Source of the DNA: Aestuariibaculum sp. M13
GTDB lineage: Bacteria > Bacteroidota > Bacteroidia > Flavobacteriales > Flavobacteriaceae
Direction: 5' to 3'
NCBI RefSeq assembly: GCF_024723255.1
Contig: NZ_JANIAC010000001.1
Span: 201,548 to 265,547 of the forward strand
DNA length: 64,000 nt
Positions within the stretch are counted from its first letter, which is position 1. Each line of letters starts with the position of its first letter. Of this stretch, positions 62,190 to 64,000 are shown one piece after another. The notes below the pieces were generated by a model. That model was not told the DNA's origin. It made no database searches and saw nothing but the letters and a program-made list of their open reading frames with translations. Position numbers and translations under genes: made by a program.

Positions 62190-62441
62190 TTAAAGCGCAG
62201 CTACGTGCTTAGCTAAACCAGATTTAAGGTTAGCAGCTTTATTAGCGTGAATAATGTTTTTCTTAGCTAATTTATCTAACATAGACACTACTGAAGGAAA
62301 TAAAGCCTCAGCTTCAGTTTTATCAGTTAACTCACGTAATTTCTTAATAGCATTACGAGTTGTTTTGTGCTGATACTTATTGATTAAACGCTTAGCTTCG
62401 TTACTTCTTATTCTTTTTAATGCTGACTTATGATTTGCCAT
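62190..62441 (-). CDS. rpsT: 30S ribosomal protein S20
   Basis: The 83-residue basic protein begins [19 protein letters not shown] and ends [20 protein letters not shown], the S20 pattern. It binds 16S rRNA in the small subunit. It lies 27 bp after a tRNA-Glu gene and is probably co-transcribed from the promoter at 62564-62594. Confidence 0.98.
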   Translation of the reverse strand: MANHKSALKRIRSNEAKRLINKYQHKTTRNAIKKLRELTDKTEAEALFPSVVSMLDKLAKKNIIHANKAANLKSGLAKHVAAL

Positions 62442-62468
62442 TTTCTTTTGTATATTATTAAAATATTG

Positions 62469-62540
62469 TAGCCCGTAGGGGAATCGAACCCCTCTTACCA
62501 GGATGAAAACCTGGCGTCCTAGCCGATAGACGAACGGGCC
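62469..62540 (-). tRNA. tRNA-Glu(TTC), copy 1
   Basis: A 72-nt cloverleaf with acceptor GGCCCGT / ACGGGCT, anticodon TTC within CAGGTTTTCATCCTG, and T-loop GGTTCGATTCC. CCA is not encoded. It is identical to the copy at 62639-62710. Confidence 0.97.
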
Positions 62541-62563
62541 ATTATTATTGTTTTTCGAGAGCG

Positions 62564-62594
62564 CAAATGTAAAACTTATTTCTTACACTCACAA
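62564..62594 (-). promoter_or_regulatory. Promoter of tRNA-Glu copy 1 and rpsT
   Basis: TTG (62594-62592) and TACATTTG (62571-62564) on the minus strand are 20 bp apart, a close match to the Bacteroidota consensus. Confidence 0.75.
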
Positions 62595-62638
62595 CTTCTT
62601 TTCAATAAATTAATGTACTTTTTTTTCGAGAAAAATAG

Positions 62639-62710
62639 TAGCCCGTAGGGGAATCGAACCCCTCTTACCAGGATGAAAACCTGGCGTCCTAGCCGATAGA
62701 CGAACGGGCC
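62639..62710 (-). tRNA. tRNA-Glu(TTC), copy 2
   Basis: The same 72-nt sequence as copy 1, 98 bp upstream of it, with its own promoter. Identical twin copies suggest high demand or recent duplication. Confidence 0.97.
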
Positions 62711-62796
62711 ATGGTATCTTAAAAAGCGTAAACATTTTTACAACTTCAAACTTGCGATACTTTTCAAATAACTAGCAATTTTCTCGATTGCGGTTG

Positions 62797-62826
62797 CAAA
62801 ATTACACCTTTTTCTGAATGCTGCAA
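62797..62826 (-). promoter_or_regulatory. Promoter of tRNA-Glu copy 2
   Basis: TTG (62826-62824) and TAATTTTG (62804-62797) on the minus strand are separated by 19 bp, the expected spacing. Confidence 0.75.
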
Positions 62827-62859
62827 TACCTTTTCAAACTTTTTTTAAAAAAATTTCAA

Positions 62860-64000
62860 TTAATATGCTTTTGCAAATAATACCCGACCTTTAGAAGGCT
62901 TACCAGAATATACACATACACCTTCTTCTTCTTTCATTTCCAAAGGAATACATCTAATAGTCGCTTTTGTAAGCTCTTTTATCTTTTCTTCGGTCTCATT
63001 TGAGCCATCCCAGTGCGCAGAGATAAATCCTGTCTTATTTTCTAAAACATCCTTAAACTCTTCGAATGTTTCCACCTCTGTAATGTGACTATTTCTAAAT
63101 TCTAACGCTTTATTAAATAAAGTCTCCTGAATCTCCTTTAACAAATCATCTACAGTCGTAGTTAAATCATCTATAGCAACTACAGACTTAGTTAATGTAT
63201 CACGACGAGCTAACTCCACCGTTCCGTTTTCCAAATCTTTTGGACCAATAGCAATACGTAATGGCACCCCTTGTAATTCGTGTTGTGCAAATTTAGCTCC
63301 CGGACGTTGTGTGGTTCTATTATCAAACTTCACTGAAACTCCTTTAGCTCTTAAATTACTCATTATAGTATTGGCTACTTCAGTAATCTTATCTAAATCT
63401 TCGTCACTTTTATAAATAGGTACAATAACAACCTGGTTAGGTGCCAATGTTGGAGGCAACACCAAACCATTATCATCACTGTGTGTCATAATTAAAGCTC
63501 CCATTAAACGCGTAGAAACTCCCCAAGAGGTTGCCCAAACATAATCCTGTTTACCTTCTTTGCTCGCGTACTTCACATCAAAAGCTTTTGCGAAGTTCTG
63601 ACCTAAGAAGTGAGACGTTCCTGCCTGTAATGCCTTTCCATCCTGCATTAAAGCTTCAATACAATAAGTCTCCTCTGCCCCAGCAAAACGTTCGCTTTCG
63701 GTTTTTACCCCTTGAACCACTGGAATAGCCATAAAGTTCTCCACAAACGTTGCATAAACATTATTCATAGTTTTTGCTTCCGTTAATGCTTCTGCTTTTG
63801 TTTCATGCGCTGTATGTCCTTCCTGCCATAAAAACTCTGCCGTACGTAAAAATAAACGGGTACGCATTTCCCAACGCACCACATTAGCCCACTGGTTAAT
63901 TAATATGGGTAAATCTCTATACGACTGAATCCAGCTTCGATAAGTATTCCAAATAATAGCTTCAGAAGTTGGGCGTACCACTAATTCTTCCTCTAACTTT
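62860..64000 (-). CDS. proS: Prolyl-tRNA synthetase, 5' end beyond window
   Basis: The open frame runs to the window edge without a convincing start, so the gene is partial here; [15 protein letters not shown] continues the class II core upstream. The visible part has motif 2 ([19 protein letters not shown]), motif 3-type residues and the anticodon-binding domain, ending VLFAKAY, the archaeal/eukaryotic-like ProRS type common in Bacteroidota. It charges tRNA-Pro. It is upstream of the tRNA-Glu genes on the same strand. Confidence 0.97.
   Translation of the reverse strand, partial: KLEEELVVRPTSEAIIWNTYRSWIQSYRDLPILINQWANVVRWEMRTRLFLRTAEFLWQEGHTAHETKAEALTEAKTMNNVYATFVENFMAIPVVQGVKTESERFAGAEETYCIEALMQDGKALQAGTSHFLGQNFAKAFDVKYASKEGKQDYVWATSWGVSTRLMGALIMTHSDDNGLVLPPTLAPNQVVIVPIYKSDEDLDKITEVANTIMSNLRAKGVSVKFDNRTTQRPGAKFAQHELQGVPLRIAIGPKDLENGTVELARRDTLTKSVVAIDDLTTTVDDLLKEIQETLFNKALEFRNSHITEVETFEEFKDVLENKTGFISAHWDGSNETEEKIKELTKATIRCIPLEMKEEEGVCVYSGKPSKGRVLFAKAY

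Overview
The window is AT-rich DNA from a member of the Bacteroidota, almost certainly the family Flavobacteriaceae. The evidence is the chromosomal gene set: a rho with a long Lys/Gln/Asn-rich insertion, the DUF1599–DoxX–permease–TlpA-like–tpiA–prmA–clpS block, folP next to a diadenylate cyclase, DUF4293 and twin tRNA-Glu genes. Promoters follow the TTG / TAnnTTTG pattern of this phylum and Shine-Dalgarno sequences are scarce.

The window has two parts. Bases 1 to about 43,310 are an integrated genomic island whose right end abuts the 3' end of a tRNA-Arg(ACG) gene (43311-43384). The mobility module sits beside the tRNA: a tyrosine recombinase of the IntDOT type (41825-43099), an RteC-like regulator, a non-coding regulatory region with two copies of a 19-bp palindrome, an excisionase-like HTH protein, a replication-type protein and a DnaC-like ATPase. 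The left end is not in the window. The rest of the island is almost entirely anti-phage cargo.

From left to right the cargo is: (i) a uracil-glycosylase-like gene and a helix-hairpin-helix-like gene; (ii) a PLD nuclease gene and a HEPN-like gene, bracketed by a 112-bp direct repeat of the preceding gene's 3' end; (iii) on the minus strand, a Zorya-like module made of ZorA (MotA/ExbB-like) and ZorB (OmpA-like), a 1759-aa SF1 helicase with a Vsr-like nuclease and a GreA-type C-terminal domain, two HNH proteins, and a 982-aa predicted membrane protein joining MORN repeats to zinc fingers, a nuclease and a WYL-like domain; (iv) directly upstream on the same strand, a type I restriction-modification system (hsdR, a PD-(D/E)XK-like gene, hsdM, hsdS, a second PD-(D/E)XK gene) packed so tightly against the Zorya-like genes that hsdR to the first HNH gene looks like one transcription unit; (v) an HTH protein, McrC, McrB and a membrane-anchored McrBC partner; (vi) on the plus strand, a YiiX-like papain-fold protein, a GIY-YIG-like gene, a nine-repeat zinc-ribbon protein with an internal nuclease, and an HhH-like/SRA-HNH/Nudix cluster, followed by small envelope-type proteins. 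Partial gene copies at 3518-3629 and 30115-30260 are scars of repeated cargo capture.

Bases 43,311-64,000 are ordinary chromosome: two YeeE/YedE transporter halves, clpS, prmA, tpiA, a TlpA-like protein, a lone oligopeptide-type permease with no canonical start codon, a BT_3928-like protein, DUF1599, folP, dacA, an MsbA-like ABC exporter, truA, a NEW3/ABC-transporter trio, a phosphodiesterase, DUF4293, rho, rpsT, two tRNA-Glu genes and the 3' part of proS. Three intergenic copies of a small dispersed repeat lie in this part.

The strongest candidate for an undescribed system is the Zorya-like module at 3772-16091. It keeps the ZorAB proton-motor pair but replaces the known effectors with a different helicase-nuclease and adds a predicted membrane-spanning MORN/zinc-finger/nuclease/WYL protein.
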